Source: Clostridium sp. UBA6758
Lineage (GTDB): Bacteria > Bacillota > Clostridia > Clostridiales > Clostridiaceae
Direction: 5' to 3'
NCBI GenBank assembly: GCA_002453475.1
Contig: DKGY01000109.1
Location: forward strand, 37,685-48,541
DNA: 10,857 nt
Positions 1-5,479 of this stretch are shown here, piece after piece. A program made the position numbers and the translations under genes. Numbering within the stretch: the first letter of the stretch is position 1; every line of letters starts with the position of its first letter. A model generated the notes under the pieces. The model saw only the letters and a program-made list of their open reading frames with translations. It was not told where the DNA came from and did not search any database.

Positions 1-626
1 CCTGCCCCCTTTTGATTTATATAGTATCTTGCTAAAATTTCATCAGCTACAACAGCGTCTATTCTTTTTGCTTCTAAATCCATTAATGCTTCATTATTTG
101 TTTCAAAAGTATAAACTTTACCATCATTAAAGGTTTTTAAAAGTTCCTCTTCCTTATTTATTGCATCCACTGCACTAGATTGATTTTGAGCTCCAACATT
201 CATGCCTTTTAAATCAGCTTTGCTGTTTATTTTTGAATCCACTAAAGTTATTATAACTTGTCTGTTTTCTAGGTATGGTTTTGTAAAATTTATCTTTTCT
301 TGCCTTTCTTTAGTTATACTATAACCATTCCATATAAGATCTATTTTTCCTGAGTTAAGCTCTGATTCCTTCATAGACCAATCAATAGGCTGAAAAATTA
401 TTTCTTTATCTATTCTTTTTGATACTTCCCTTGCAAGATCAATATCAAAGCCTACGATCTCTCCCTTATTGTCTTTAAACCCCATAGGAACAAAAGTATC
501 ATCAAAACCAAGTATAAGTTTTTTCTTAGCCATTGTATCCTTTGACTTGTTGTTACATCCTACTACCAATAATGCCATTACTGCAATAATTCCAAAGATT
601 ATTACACTTCTTAATATTTTACTCAT
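1..626 (-). CDS. Amino-acid ABC transporter substrate-binding lipoprotein, partial (C-terminus beyond left edge)
   Basis: This is the extracytoplasmic solute receptor of a polar amino-acid ABC importer (SBP_bac_3 family), which hands its ligand to a membrane permease and ATPase that would lie further left on this strand. About 208 residues are visible; the family usually has 250-280. A lipoprotein signal runs over residues 1-24 (MSKILR, hydrophobic stretch, lipobox VVGC with Cys24). Typical family blocks follow: LGFDDTFVPMGFKD, GFDIDLAREVSKR, DLIWNGYSITKER, NFTKPY and the interdomain DLKGMNVGAQ. The start at 626 is preferred because GGGGGA lies 8 bases upstream; an in-frame ATG at 641 overlaps that site and is unlikely. 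The exact ligand (cystine, glutamine or another amino acid) cannot be told from the sequence. Family assignment is firm from motif recognition. Confidence 0.92.
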   Translation of the reverse strand, partial: MSKILRSVIIFGIIAVMALLVVGCNNKSKDTMAKKKLILGFDDTFVPMGFKDNKGEIVGFDIDLAREVSKRIDKEIIFQPIDWSMKESELNSGKIDLIWNGYSITKERQEKINFTKPYLENRQVIITLVDSKINSKADLKGMNVGAQNQSSAVDAINKEEELLKTFNDGKVYTFETNNEALMDLEAKRIDAVVADEILARYYINQKGA

Positions 627-738
627 TTTCTTATCCCCCATTTACTTATAGTCTGTTACTTTATTACTTTACCATGGTAGAGCAATAAAGTAAATACATT
701 TTATATTTTTATTGATAGTATGATACATATAAAATAAA

Positions 739-765
739 AAAGTCGCAGATTTGATCTACGACTTT
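739..765 (-). terminator. Rho-independent terminator of the MBL-fold hydrolase gene
   Basis: A 12-bp stem (739-750 with 754-765) and a 3-nt loop are followed on the minus strand by TTTTTATTTT. The pair 746/758 is a G-U wobble in minus-strand RNA but a C-A mismatch in plus-strand RNA, so the hairpin serves leftward transcription. It lies 120 bases after the hydrolase stop codon and ahead of the binding-protein gene, so the two are separate transcripts. Confidence 0.8.
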
Positions 766-884
766 CACCTTAAATTAGTTGTAAAATTCACCTTGAGAGC
801 AAATTATAGAATTAGACTTTTATAAGTTTTACATATAACACCGTTTAAGTTATTAATTTAGAGCACATTTTTATTACTAATTTT

Positions 885-1610
885 TTATTCGTACAACCCT
901 TCCATATTAGTCTTATGATATTGAGCATACTCACCTTTCTCAAATTCTGCAGTATTGCCTATCAATACTTTTTTTACATAGTCTAAATTATCCTGTATTA
1001 AATTCTTATCCTCACAATTCGTATGACCTCCAATAATAATTTGAACATCAATACTTAAGTAATCTTCTAATGTTTTTATATATTGACCAATATCCTTTGA
1101 TATAAGATAGGGTATAGGTCGCTCTAGATTGTCACCAGCAAATAGAACCTTATCCTCTAGATCGATAATTGATATTTCATCATCTGTATGTCCCGGAGTA
1201 TGATAAATTAAAACTTTATCTTCTTCAAAACAAATTTTATCTGTGAATGTCAAATTGGGATATGCTAAAGCGACATCTCCTCTTTTATATTCTTTATACT
1301 CTTCAAGTACCTTTAAGCCATCTCGCTCCATGTATTCTTTGCATAACTCATGCGATATTATTATATTGGATGAAAAAAAGTTGTTTCCCCATACATGATC
1401 CCAATGGCTGTGACTATTTACAACAATCACCTGTTTATTTCCATATTGCTCATTAATATACTGATTAATTAATTTCATTATCTCTGGCCCTAGATAAGTA
1501 TCTAAGATATAAACGTGTTGCTTTGCATTGATTACATACACATTTGTAGGAATTCCTAAATCATAAAACGTGAAAAGGGTACCTCTGCTACCAACTTTTT
1601 TTATTTCCAT
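885..1610 (-). CDS. Metallo-beta-lactamase-fold hydrolase (glyoxalase II-like)
   Basis: A 241-aa cytosolic metallohydrolase. The metal-binding signature is complete: H67-S-H69-W-D71-H72, H141 in TPGHT, D160 in FAGDN and H196 in GGHT. This is the two-metal pattern of the MBL superfamily. No signal peptide is present, so a secreted beta-lactamase is unlikely; glyoxalase II-like thioesterases or related small-molecule hydrolases are closer, but the substrate cannot be read from the sequence. The start is set at 1610 rather than the upstream in-frame ATG at 1622, because that ATG is part of the ribosome binding site (ATGGAGGTTAAT then ATG; GGAGG lies 5 bases from the start). It stands alone between two terminators and has its own likely promoter near 1701. 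Confidence 0.88.
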   Translation of the reverse strand: MEIKKVGSRGTLFTFYDLGIPTNVYVINAKQHVYILDTYLGPEIMKLINQYINEQYGNKQVIVVNSHSHWDHVWGNNFFSSNIIISHELCKEYMERDGLKVLEEYKEYKRGDVALAYPNLTFTDKICFEEDKVLIYHTPGHTDDEISIIDLEDKVLFAGDNLERPIPYLISKDIGQYIKTLEDYLSIDVQIIIGGHTNCEDKNLIQDNLDYVKKVLIGNTAEFEKGEYAQYHKTNMEGLYE

Positions 1611-1700
1611 ATTAACCTCCATTCAACTTCATAATTATTCATTATTATTAAGGTTAGAGTTCACTATATTTAATAATTAATTGATTTGACTTTATATAAA

Positions 1701-1709
1701 ATTATAACA
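1701..1709 (-). promoter_or_regulatory. Extended -10 promoter candidate for the MBL-fold gene
   Basis: Reading leftward, TGTTATAAT is a perfect extended -10 (TGN-TATAAT) about 90 bases upstream of the start codon at 1610. No convincing -35 is seen 16-18 bases further upstream. The rest of 1623-1890 is AT-rich and holds nothing else I can name. Confidence 0.4.
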
Positions 1710-1890
1710 TGAATTTTCATAATATTATCTCTAATCCATTAGTAATTATTATAATTCTCAGATTGTGCTGTGTGAAGGCTATAATGGTGGTATTTATTCT
1801 TTTTTTTAATAGTTATTATTTATACTAGGATTTTATATTTTTAAAAAATATACGATTATTTTAATCTTTAAATTATATTAAATCAAAAAT

Positions 1891-1916
1891 AAAAAAGTAG
1901 TTTAAACTACTTTTTT
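1891..1916 (-). terminator. Palindromic terminator of the marR-pirin-azoR unit
   Basis: A 26-base perfect palindrome (half-site AAAAAAGTAGTTT) has A/T runs on both sides, so it could stop transcription either way. It lies about 50 bases after the azoR stop codon, and no plus-strand gene precedes it, so its main job is to end the leftward marR-pirin-azoR message. Confidence 0.8.
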
Positions 1917-1968
1917 ATTTTCCTAAGCATTATAACTGTTATAGCTATGATTATATCTGTTGTAAATC

Positions 1969-2565
1969 TTAAAATAACTTAGCAGTATCCTTAGCTATTC
2001 TTATTCCTTCTTCAACTTTCCCTTCAACATCTGCTCCAATAACATCTAAACTTTCTACAGCAATAGTCTTCATATCTTGAATTCCAAAGAATCCTAGGAT
2101 TGTTCTTAAATATCTATCCCCCATTTCATATGGTGCGTCCCCATATTCTCCTCCTCTAGATACAATGTGTACTGCCTTTTTATCCTTTAAAAGTCCAACT
2201 GGACCTTCTGCTGTGTACTTAAATGTTATTCCTGTAACACTTACATAATCTATATAAGCTTTTAAAATTGCAGGGATACTTAAATTCCACATCGGTGCTG
2301 CAATTACATATTTATCTGCTTCTGCAAATTGATATGCATATTTTAGAATTGGGTTATTCCTGCTTTCTTCATTTTTAGCCCCAAATATTTCTCCTAAATC
2401 CTCTGGTCTTAGAAAATCTATATTTTCTTTATATAGATCTAAAGTAATTACTTCATCGCTAGGATTATTACTTTTATACTCCTCTATAAAACTATCTGAT
2501 ACCTTAAAAGTTCTTGATTCACCCTCTTTCTTAATATTTGCTTTAATGTATAATACTTTACTCAT
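1969..2565 (-). CDS. azoR: FMN-dependent NADH:quinone oxidoreductase / azoreductase (AzoR family)
   Basis: A 198-aa cytosolic flavoenzyme of the flavodoxin-like fold that reduces quinones by two electrons using NAD(P)H, and azo dyes adventitiously. Family landmarks are clear: the N-terminal strand MSKVLYIKANI, the FMN-contacting loop A-A-P-M-W-N (residues 89-94) followed by S-I-P-A-I-L-K-A-Y-I-D, the block TGITFKYTAEGPVGLL (111-126) and SRGGEYGD (136-143). Length matches the family (about 200). The start is 2565, where GGAGAG precedes ATG by 6 bases; the longer in-frame option at 2607 has no ribosome binding site. It is the last gene after marR and pirin, 85 bases from the pirin remnant and with no clear promoter of its own, so it is probably cotranscribed and under the MarR repressor. 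That fits the known role of such pairs in quinone or electrophile detoxification. Confidence 0.92.
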   Translation of the reverse strand: MSKVLYIKANIKKEGESRTFKVSDSFIEEYKSNNPSDEVITLDLYKENIDFLRPEDLGEIFGAKNEESRNNPILKYAYQFAEADKYVIAAPMWNLSIPAILKAYIDYVSVTGITFKYTAEGPVGLLKDKKAVHIVSRGGEYGDAPYEMGDRYLRTILGFFGIQDMKTIAVESLDVIGADVEGKVEEGIRIAKDTAKLF

Positions 2566-2650
2566 ATCTTTCTCTCCTTTTTCTATCTTGTATATGCCAT
2601 TACCCAAGACATAATTTTATTTATTATTTTTAAATTTTATATTGTAGTTA

Positions 2651-3324
2651 TCATATATATAATGCTTCTGTTTTATTCATTTCTATTATTATTAAATGTG
2701 AGTTCTCATTAGCTTTAATTTCAATGTTTTCTTCAACTATTTCTAAGGCATCTTGTTCATTTAAATGTACATTATTAATATCTGAGTTACCTTAAAGTAT
2801 ACCTCTTTATCCCTTTCTAAATAAGTTGTATACATATTTATATCTTGATGAACATTTATAGGTACATCCTTTGAAGTGCCAGATACCATATGGAGCCAAT
2901 TGTTAGATCTATCTTCCCAATTAAATCTATAATCTCCGTAATTAGGTTTATATCCTTTTTTATCAGGCATAATCCATATTTGAAGAATCCTTAAATCCTC
3001 ATTACTGCGATTAAATTCACTGTGGTACACTCCTGTACCAGCACTCATATATTGCATTTGGCCTCTCTCTAAGCTTCTAGTATTCCCCATACTATCACCA
3101 TGAGTTAATTCTCCTCTTACAATGTAGGTTATAATCTCCATGTCATTATGAGGATGAGTGTCAAATCCTGAATTCGCCTTCATAACTTCATCATTTAGTA
3201 CCCTAAGCACACCAAAATTAATATTTGTTGGTTTAAAATACTCTGCAAAAGAAAAATGAAAATTTCCTTTTAGCCATCCATAGTTACTTTTCCCCATATT
3301 CTTACTATCTATTCTCTTTAACAT
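2651..3324 (-). pseudogene. Pirin-family cupin protein, broken by an internal out-of-frame deletion
   Basis: Pirins are bicupin proteins; bacterial ones include quercetin-2,3-dioxygenase-like enzymes. The N-terminal cupin is intact with all four expected metal ligands: H57 and H59 (THPHNDME), H101 and E103 (GTGVYHSEF). The start at 3324 has GGAGGGAG just upstream; the earlier ATG at 3336 is inside that site. The open frame ends at 2761 after about 187 residues with an unrelated tail (TQILIMYI). In another frame the missing C-terminus continues to a stop at 2651: SDINNVHLNEQDALEIV, then NIEIKANENSHLIIIEM. Against pirins I remember, roughly 13 residues (the xRxAYLVQIEG-type strand) are absent at the junction, about 2786-2793. 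So this is a deletion plus frameshift, not just a sequencing slip. The truncated N-terminal cupin could still be made; whether it functions is unknown. Confidence 0.75.
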
Positions 3325-3338
3325 AACTCCCTCCATCT

Positions 3339-3356
3339 TATCACTAGTTAGTGATA
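3339..3356. promoter_or_regulatory. MarR-type operator in front of pirin
   Basis: TATCACTA-GT-TAGTGATA is a perfect 8-bp inverted repeat with a 2-base centre, sharing both half-sites with the copy before marR. It lies in the 50-base gap between marR and pirin, ending 2 bases before the pirin ribosome binding site. A weak minus-strand promoter (TTTAAA, 17 bases, TATAAA) would start transcription inside it. The repressor identity is inferred from location. Confidence 0.72.
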
Positions 3357-3374
3357 TTTATTTATAAAAAATTT

Positions 3375-3818
3375 TTACAAATTTTTAAACTTCTTTAATA
3401 TATTTTTTAGCATAATTTTTTCTTCATCCGTTAGAACACTAAAAATCCTATTAATGTTTTTAATATGCTCTGGAAAAATGTCTTCTATAATTTTTCTTCC
3501 CTTATCAGTTATAGAGATTATAGCAGCTCTTTTATCTTCTGGATCTATATTCTTTTTTATTAATCCCTCCTTCTCTAAATTTTTTATAACTACAGTTATA
3601 TTACCAGAAGTAGTTAATATTTTTTCTATTAACTCATATATTTTTAAATCTCCCTTATTATATAAAGCCTCTAAAACTCCAAACTGAGCAACTGTAAGTC
3701 CAGTCTCCTTTATAGTTTGAAACTCCCTTTTATGAATTTCATGCTCTGCCCTAGTAAATACAACTAGTGTAGATAAATCTAATTTGTTTTCCTTAATTAA
3801 ATTTTTTAAATCTTCCAT
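3375..3818 (-). CDS. MarR-family transcriptional repressor, probably autoregulated
   Basis: A 147-aa winged-helix dimeric repressor. Helix-turn-helix residues lie at about 55-85 (YELIEKILTTSGNITVVIKNL, broken here: recognition helix 69-82), and the wing carries the family signature D92-PEDKR97-A-A-x-I-S-I-T-x-K-G. The protein has no cysteine, so thiol-based sensing as in OhrR is excluded; if it senses quinones or phenols it must do so by ligand binding. It heads the pirin-azoR unit, resembling the MhqR/YusO-type arrangements in which a MarR protein controls azoreductase and pirin or dioxygenase genes. The start at 3818 has no Shine-Dalgarno sequence, and the predicted transcription start coincides with the ATG. 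No better internal start is seen. Function as a repressor of its own promoter is inferred from the operator placed between -35 and -10. Confidence 0.9.
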   Translation of the reverse strand: MEDLKNLIKENKLDLSTLVVFTRAEHEIHKREFQTIKETGLTVAQFGVLEALYNKGDLKIYELIEKILTTSGNITVVIKNLEKEGLIKKNIDPEDKRAAIISITDKGRKIIEDIFPEHIKNINRIFSVLTDEEKIMLKNILKKFKNL

Positions 3819-3824
3819 AGTTTA

Positions 3825-3853
3825 AATTTATCACTAATTAGTGATAATGTCAA
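3825..3853 (-). promoter_or_regulatory. marR promoter
   Basis: Leftward TTGACA (3853-3848, full consensus), a 17-base spacer and TAAATT (3830-3825, 4 of 6). The predicted start, about 7 bases after the -10, is at or beside 3818, the A of the marR ATG, giving a leaderless mRNA. The spacer is almost entirely occupied by the operator palindrome. Confidence 0.65.
3829..3846. promoter_or_regulatory. MarR-type operator inside the marR promoter
   Basis: TATCACTAATTAGTGATA is an 18-base perfect palindrome sitting between the -35 and -10 hexamers of the marR promoter. A dimer bound here would block RNA polymerase. Its half-site TATCACTA is repeated exactly at 3339-3356. Binding by the adjacent MarR protein is inferred. 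Confidence 0.78.
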
Positions 3854-3918
3854 TAGATAAAAATATCATTTAAAAATTTATTTAACTTACTCATATGGAT
3901 GAGCTTTAATATAAAAAA

Positions 3919-3951
3919 TAGCTAGTAAACCTTAATTTATTTTACTAGCTA
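3919..3951 (-). terminator. Rho-independent terminator of the DHFR gene
   Basis: An 11-bp perfect stem (3919-3929 with 3941-3951, TAGCTAGTAAA) with an 11-nt loop is followed on the minus strand by TTTTTTATATT. It lies 75 bases after the DHFR stop and upstream of the marR promoter, isolating the two units. Confidence 0.8.
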
Positions 3952-4025
3952 CTTTAAATTATTCTATTAAAATCGGTTTAGTTTATATACTTAGATAAAA
4001 TTTATATTTTCAGATTAATAATCCA

Positions 4026-4502
4026 CTAATCTCTTTTTCTCTCATAGGTATAATAAGTATAAGTTATTTCCCCCTCAATTCTCTCCTCATAAGTTTTCAC
4101 AAATTCCTTTTCATTAATTTTAGGAAAATAAACATCTCCTTCAATAACTTTATCAATAATAGTAATATATATTCTATCTGTCATAGGCAATGCCTGTCTG
4201 TATATCTCTCCTCCACCAGCAATGAATATCTCATTTTCACTTTTTGCTAACTCCAAAGCTTCCTCGAGAGACTTAACAGTAATACAATTTTCATCTTCTA
4301 TATTTTTAGTTGTTGAAACAACAATAGTTTTTCTATTAGGTAAAGGCTTTCCCTCAGCTTCATATGTTTTTCTACCTACAATTATTGTATGTCCTGTAGT
4401 TAATTCCTTAAATCTTATTTGCTCTCCTTTTATAGTCCAAGGCATTATACCTTTATTACCTATCACATTATTCTTTGTAACTGCTACAATTATTGAAATC
4501 AT
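4026..4502 (-). CDS. folA: Dihydrofolate reductase, Glu27 type with DfrA1-like features
   Basis: A 158-aa cytosolic enzyme reducing dihydrofolate to tetrahydrofolate with NADPH. Family landmarks: ISIIVAVTKNNVIGNKG with MPW22, the substrate acid at position 27, VGRKTYE (cofactor), LPNRKTIVVS, and the GGGEIY loop with EGDVYFP near the end. Most bacterial chromosomal DHFRs carry Asp27 in a context like LPxDLxxFK; here it is Glu27 in K-G-E-Q-I-R-F-K. That motif, together with LPNRK, GGGEIY and EGDVYFP, recalls the integron-borne trimethoprim-resistant DfrA1 group. This is a recollection-based comparison; resistance is not shown by the sequence. The start at 4502 has AGGAGG 8 bases upstream. The gene is monocistronic, with no thyA next to it. 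Confidence 0.93.
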   Translation of the reverse strand: MISIIVAVTKNNVIGNKGIMPWTIKGEQIRFKELTTGHTIIVGRKTYEAEGKPLPNRKTIVVSTTKNIEDENCITVKSLEEALELAKSENEIFIAGGGEIYRQALPMTDRIYITIIDKVIEGDVYFPKINEKEFVKTYEERIEGEITYTYYTYERKRD

Positions 4503-4540
4503 TTTGGTATCCTCCTACTCTCATAACCATATTAAATAGT

Positions 4541-4546
4541 ATTATA
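4541..4546 (-). promoter_or_regulatory. Possible -10 of the DHFR promoter
   Basis: A perfect TATAAT reading leftward lies about 40 bases upstream of the DHFR start codon. No clear -35 is seen at 16-18 bases, so the call is weak. Confidence 0.3.
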
Positions 4547-4613
4547 ACCTATAAATATACATTTCACCTACTACTTTTATTAAAGCTTACACTCCATTAA
4601 TCCCCTTTCTCTA

Positions 4614-4643
4614 TATACACTACATGTAAATAAATGTTATAAT
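4614..4643 (+). promoter_or_regulatory. Promoter candidate for the decayed GNAT gene
   Basis: TATACA (4614-4619, 4 of 6), an 18-base spacer, and a perfect extended -10, TGTTATAAT (4635-4643). It lies about 75 bases upstream of the start at 4718. The promoter looks intact although the gene behind it is not. Confidence 0.42.
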
Positions 4644-4717
4644 CGTAATACATATGAACTACAATAAATTACTCATTTGTATGTTTTTAAAAACTGTTTA
4701 TATAGTAGGAGGCAGAT

Positions 4718-5068
4718 ATGTTATTTAATGAGCTAGAAACGGAACGATTATTTCATAAAAATATAAATATTGATGACAAAGATTTTATATTTAGCCAATT
4801 CTCAGATGATGTAGTCAATAAATACTTATTTGATGCAGAGCCAGTAACTGATATGCAAGGGGCAAATGAAATCATAACATTTTATATATAGCCTGAACCT
4901 CGACTCCAACACCGTTGGATTATCTTAAGGAAATCAGATGGTACGAAAATAGGTACATGCGGGTTTCACTGCTGGGATCATAAAAATTATAAAGTATTAA
5001 TTAAGGAAAGTCTACTTGGCAATAATTTAATGAACTATATTTATACTTTTAGGCAAGTTATATGGTAA
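4718..5068 (+). pseudogene. GNAT-family (RimJ/RimL-like) acetyltransferase, decayed
   Basis: The start keeps a strong ribosome binding site (AGGAGG at 4707-4712). The frame reads MLFNELETERLFHKNINI, then a stop TAG at 4889-4891 after 57 codons. The same frame continues beyond the stop with unmistakable family sequence: PEPRLQHRWIILRKSDGTK, then IGTCGFHCWD, where intact relatives have a residue such as Glu or Gln at the stop. After HKNYKV the expected EIGYDL strand is missing and the acetyl-CoA-binding WGNGYM-type motif is degenerate (LLGNNLMN). The frame then ends at 5066, roughly 50 residues short of the usual 170. One nonsense mutation, a small deletion and loss of the C-terminus together mean no functional enzyme. 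It lies immediately upstream of the toxin-antitoxin candidate, whose -10 begins 18 bases after this remnant's last stop. Confidence 0.82.
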
Positions 5069-5091
5069 TATTATGAAATATATAGTATAAT
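5063..5091 (+). promoter_or_regulatory. Promoter candidate of the small toxin mRNA
   Basis: A perfect TATAAT at 5086-5091; the -35 position (5063-5068, TGGTAA) is poor. The predicted start near 5098 gives a 5' leader of about 69 bases before the toxin TTG codon. Confidence 0.38.
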
Positions 5092-5142
5092 TTCTATATA
5101 CAATTCAATATAGTTACAGCGGGCTACTACTGGTATCACTTA

Positions 5143-5159
5143 CCTCTTTTAAAGGGAGG
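5143..5159 (+). promoter_or_regulatory. Hairpin sequestering the toxin ribosome binding site
   Basis: CCTCTT (5143-5148) can pair with GGGAGG (5154-5159), six pairs including two G-U, over a 5-nt loop TTAAA. The right arm is exactly the Shine-Dalgarno of the 5167 frame, so the folded leader should be poorly translated, as in known type I toxin mRNAs. Folding is by eye. Confidence 0.5.
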
Positions 5160-5166
5160 CGATACA

Positions 5167-5268
5167 TTGAGTGACAATACTTTAATGATACTATTCCAAG
5201 GTGGATTATTCCTTCTGGCATTCTTGACATTTACAGTGTTGCTTATTGATAAGATATCAAAAAAATAG
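5167..5268 (+). CDS. Hol_Tox-like type I toxin, 33-aa membrane peptide
   Basis: A 33-residue peptide begun by TTG, with GGGAGG 7 bases upstream: (M)SDNTLMILF, QGGLFLLAFLTFTVLL, IDKISKK. One hydrophobic segment spans residues 6-27, followed by a charged lysine-rich tail. The order S-x-x-x-LM-I-L-F...F-L-x-A-x-LTF-x-x-x-LI-x-K matches the putative holin-like toxin (Hol_Tox) family, which includes BsrE- and TxpA-type type I toxins. Such peptides insert in the inner membrane and are held off by an antisense RNA. Supporting context is the sequestered ribosome binding site, complementarity between the leader and the region after the stop, a bidirectional hairpin overlapping the stop codon, and a facing promoter downstream. 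It is too short for default gene finders. Family membership is from recollection of motifs; toxicity is inferred. Confidence 0.72.
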   Translation: MSDNTLMILFQGGLFLLAFLTFTVLLIDKISKK

Positions 5269-5306
5269 TAGCCCCACGTGCAAATGGAAGCTACTAATTT
5301 CTTTTT
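5266..5306. terminator. Bidirectional hairpin at the toxin stop codon
   Basis: TAGTAGC (5266-5272, containing the toxin stop) pairs with GCTACTA (5290-5296) over a 17-nt loop. T-rich tails follow on both strands: TTTCTTTTTAG on plus, and ATTTTTTT on minus from 5265 downward. It could end the toxin mRNA and a facing antisense RNA. The 7-bp stem is short, so efficiency is uncertain; the left arm also pairs with the toxin leader. Confidence 0.5.
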
Positions 5307-5350
5307 AGTTTTAGTAATACCAGTTGCCTAGACAACTAGAATTGTATATT

Positions 5351-5377
5351 ATAGGGTGCTCCAACACCCTATTTTTA
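5351..5377 (+). terminator. Second terminator for the toxin mRNA
   Basis: ATAGGGTG (5351-5358) pairs perfectly with CACCCTAT (5365-5372) over a 6-nt loop, followed on the plus strand by TTTTTATTA. The minus side has no T run, so this hairpin works rightward. It may be the true end of the toxin message, which would then include the complementary block at 5317-5324. Confidence 0.68.
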
Positions 5378-5443
5378 TTATATGCATTTTCTTGATACAT
5401 TTTACTTATAAATTACTAAACATTTTCTTCATTTCTCACTTAT

Positions 5444-5472
5444 ATTATACCAAATTATTCTAAGAATGTGTA
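5444..5472 (-). promoter_or_regulatory. Facing promoter, candidate for the antitoxin RNA
   Basis: Leftward TACACA (4 of 6), a 17-base spacer, and the perfect extended -10 TGGTATAAT. No minus-strand protein gene follows it before the toxin locus, which is the main reason to assign it to an untranslated RNA. Confidence 0.48.
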
Positions 5473-5479
5473 TATTATT

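Larger units (their letters stand above)
5258..5437 (-). ncRNA. Putative antisense antitoxin RNA, complementary to the toxin mRNA 3' end
   Basis: A leftward promoter at 5444-5472 would start an RNA near 5437 that runs into the hairpin at 5266-5296 and the following T run ending at about 5258, roughly 180 nt. It would overlap the 3' part of the toxin transcript and contain the 5351-5372 hairpin. No open frame of note lies in it. Existence and ends are inferred from promoter, terminator and locus architecture only. Confidence 0.38.

Noticed and set aside
469..651. Plus-strand open frame opposite the binding lipoprotein
   Set aside because: It lies antisense to clear SBP_bac_3 coding sequence, with no ribosome binding site and low-complexity hydrophobic translation.
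1709..1720. ATGAA-TT-TTCAT inverted repeat near the MBL gene promoter
   Set aside because: Only 5-bp arms in very AT-rich DNA; expected by chance.
1891..1916. GTAGTTTAAACTAC palindrome as a third MarR operator
   Set aside because: The half-site differs from TATCACTA, it follows the azoR stop codon and has T runs on both sides; it fits a terminator.
2761..2800. Programmed frameshift in pirin
   Set aside because: There is no slippery heptamer, and joining the two frames still leaves about 13 family residues missing, so a deletion is required.
4889..4891. TAG in the GNAT frame as a read-through or pyrrolysine codon
   Set aside because: No special downstream structure is visible, and the gene also has a missing strand, a damaged CoA motif and an early end, so decay explains it better.
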